A DNA stretch of 5,261 bases from assembly GCA_021848765.1 (NCBI GenBank), contig JAJZTU010000243.1, positions 1 through 5,261 on the forward strand, read 5' to 3'. The notes under the pieces are model-generated. The model was not told the origin of the DNA. It saw nothing but the letters and a program-made list of their open reading frames with translations, and made no database searches. Every line of letters starts with the position of its first letter. The stretch's first letter is position 1. Of this stretch, positions 4,982 through 5,261 are shown piece after piece. The DNA is from Bacillota bacterium. Its GTDB lineage: Bacteria > Bacillota > GCA-003054495 > Carboxydocellales > JAJZTU01. The position numbers were made by a program, and so were the translations under genes.

Positions 4982-5261
4982 GGGTGACCTCCTTCAGATT
5001 TGCTTTCCGCCGCTTGCCCTTGACCAACCGGACCAAACCGACGAGTTCATCAACAGGCACAATTCTGTCATCCTTAATTGGTGATTGCCCTATTTCTATT
5101 TCGACTACCTCCTGGTCCAGCAAAGACCTGATGGTCCGGATCCGTTGGTCAGACCCCAGGAGGATAACTACATCAAAGGAACGAATCTCTGCCAGCAGGT
5201 TTAAAATGCGGTCCAGCAGGTCCGGCCCTTTAAAGCTGTGGACAAAGTTCCAGCGCTCCTC
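4965..5261 (-). CDS. C-terminal part of an unrecognised protein (5' end outside the window)
   Basis: The minus strand is open from the right edge for 98 codons to a TAG at 4967-4965; the start lies beyond 5261. The visible part begins EERWNFVHSFKG. It then has an amphipathic stretch (LLDRILNLLAEI), a hydrophobic beta-strand-like segment (FDVVILLGSDQRIRTI), an acidic strand (VVEIEIG) and a basic tail (LVKGKRRK). This pattern fits the end of a soluble alpha/beta domain; there is no membrane segment and I see no catalytic motif. The last 17 bases overlap the start of the next gene, and that gene's strong ribosome binding site lies inside this one, so the two are probably cotranscribed and translationally coupled. 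Coding is supported by the long open frame, the plausible composition and the overlap. I do not recognise the family and assign no function. Confidence 0.75.
   Translation of the reverse strand, partial: EERWNFVHSFKGPDLLDRILNLLAEIRSFDVVILLGSDQRIRTIRSLLDQEVVEIEIGQSPIKDDRIVPVDELVGLVRLVKGKRRKANLKEVTHEASG
4987..4994 (-). promoter_or_regulatory. Ribosome binding site of the 304-residue protein
   Basis: AAGGAGGT is a near-perfect anti-16S match. GGAGG (4992-4988) lies six bases before the ATG at 4981. It sits within the 3' end of the upstream reading frame, as expected for coupled genes. Confidence 0.85.

Overview
The window looks like a chromosomal segment of a Bacillota (Firmicutes), most likely an anaerobic Clostridia or Desulfotomaculia relative (Peptococcaceae-like). 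This is an inference from strong AAGGAGG-type ribosome binding sites, consensus sigma-A promoters, the greA-lysS pair and the protein sequences. No rRNA or other taxonomic marker is in view. Everything I can support is on the minus strand, so the functional order runs from right (5261) to left (1).

Right half (5261-2958): three tightly packed genes that probably form one transcript whose promoter lies outside the window. First is the C-terminal 98 residues of an unrecognised protein. It overlaps the start of a 304-residue protein of a family that, from memory, is often labelled 'quinate 5-dehydrogenase'. Fourteen bases later comes a 364-residue Rossmann protein. It would probably be labelled shikimate dehydrogenase-like, but its whole length resembles the cyanobacterial long-chain acyl-ACP reductase (AAR), including a cysteine at the catalytic position. 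This is the most interesting gene here.

Middle (2957-663): a 270-base intergenic region holds a perfect consensus promoter (TTGACA, 17 bases, TATAAT) and a leader of about 200 bases with two hairpins, one of them terminator-like. The promoter drives greA (transcript cleavage factor) and lysS (class II lysyl-tRNA synthetase). A textbook intrinsic terminator closes the unit.

Left end (1-660): no protein-coding gene. The minus strand carries up to four sigma-A-like promoters in tandem, a hairpin-rich leader and a boxA-type antitermination sequence (CCTTGAAAACTAAACAGG). Together these say that an rRNA operon starts here, with its 16S gene just beyond the left edge. Between boxA and the edge is a block of about 180 bases unusually rich in TCGA.

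Taken together, greA and lysS serve transcription and translation and sit directly ahead of an rRNA operon. The upstream cluster is separate and possibly concerned with lipid or aldehyde metabolism; its role is not established by the sequence.
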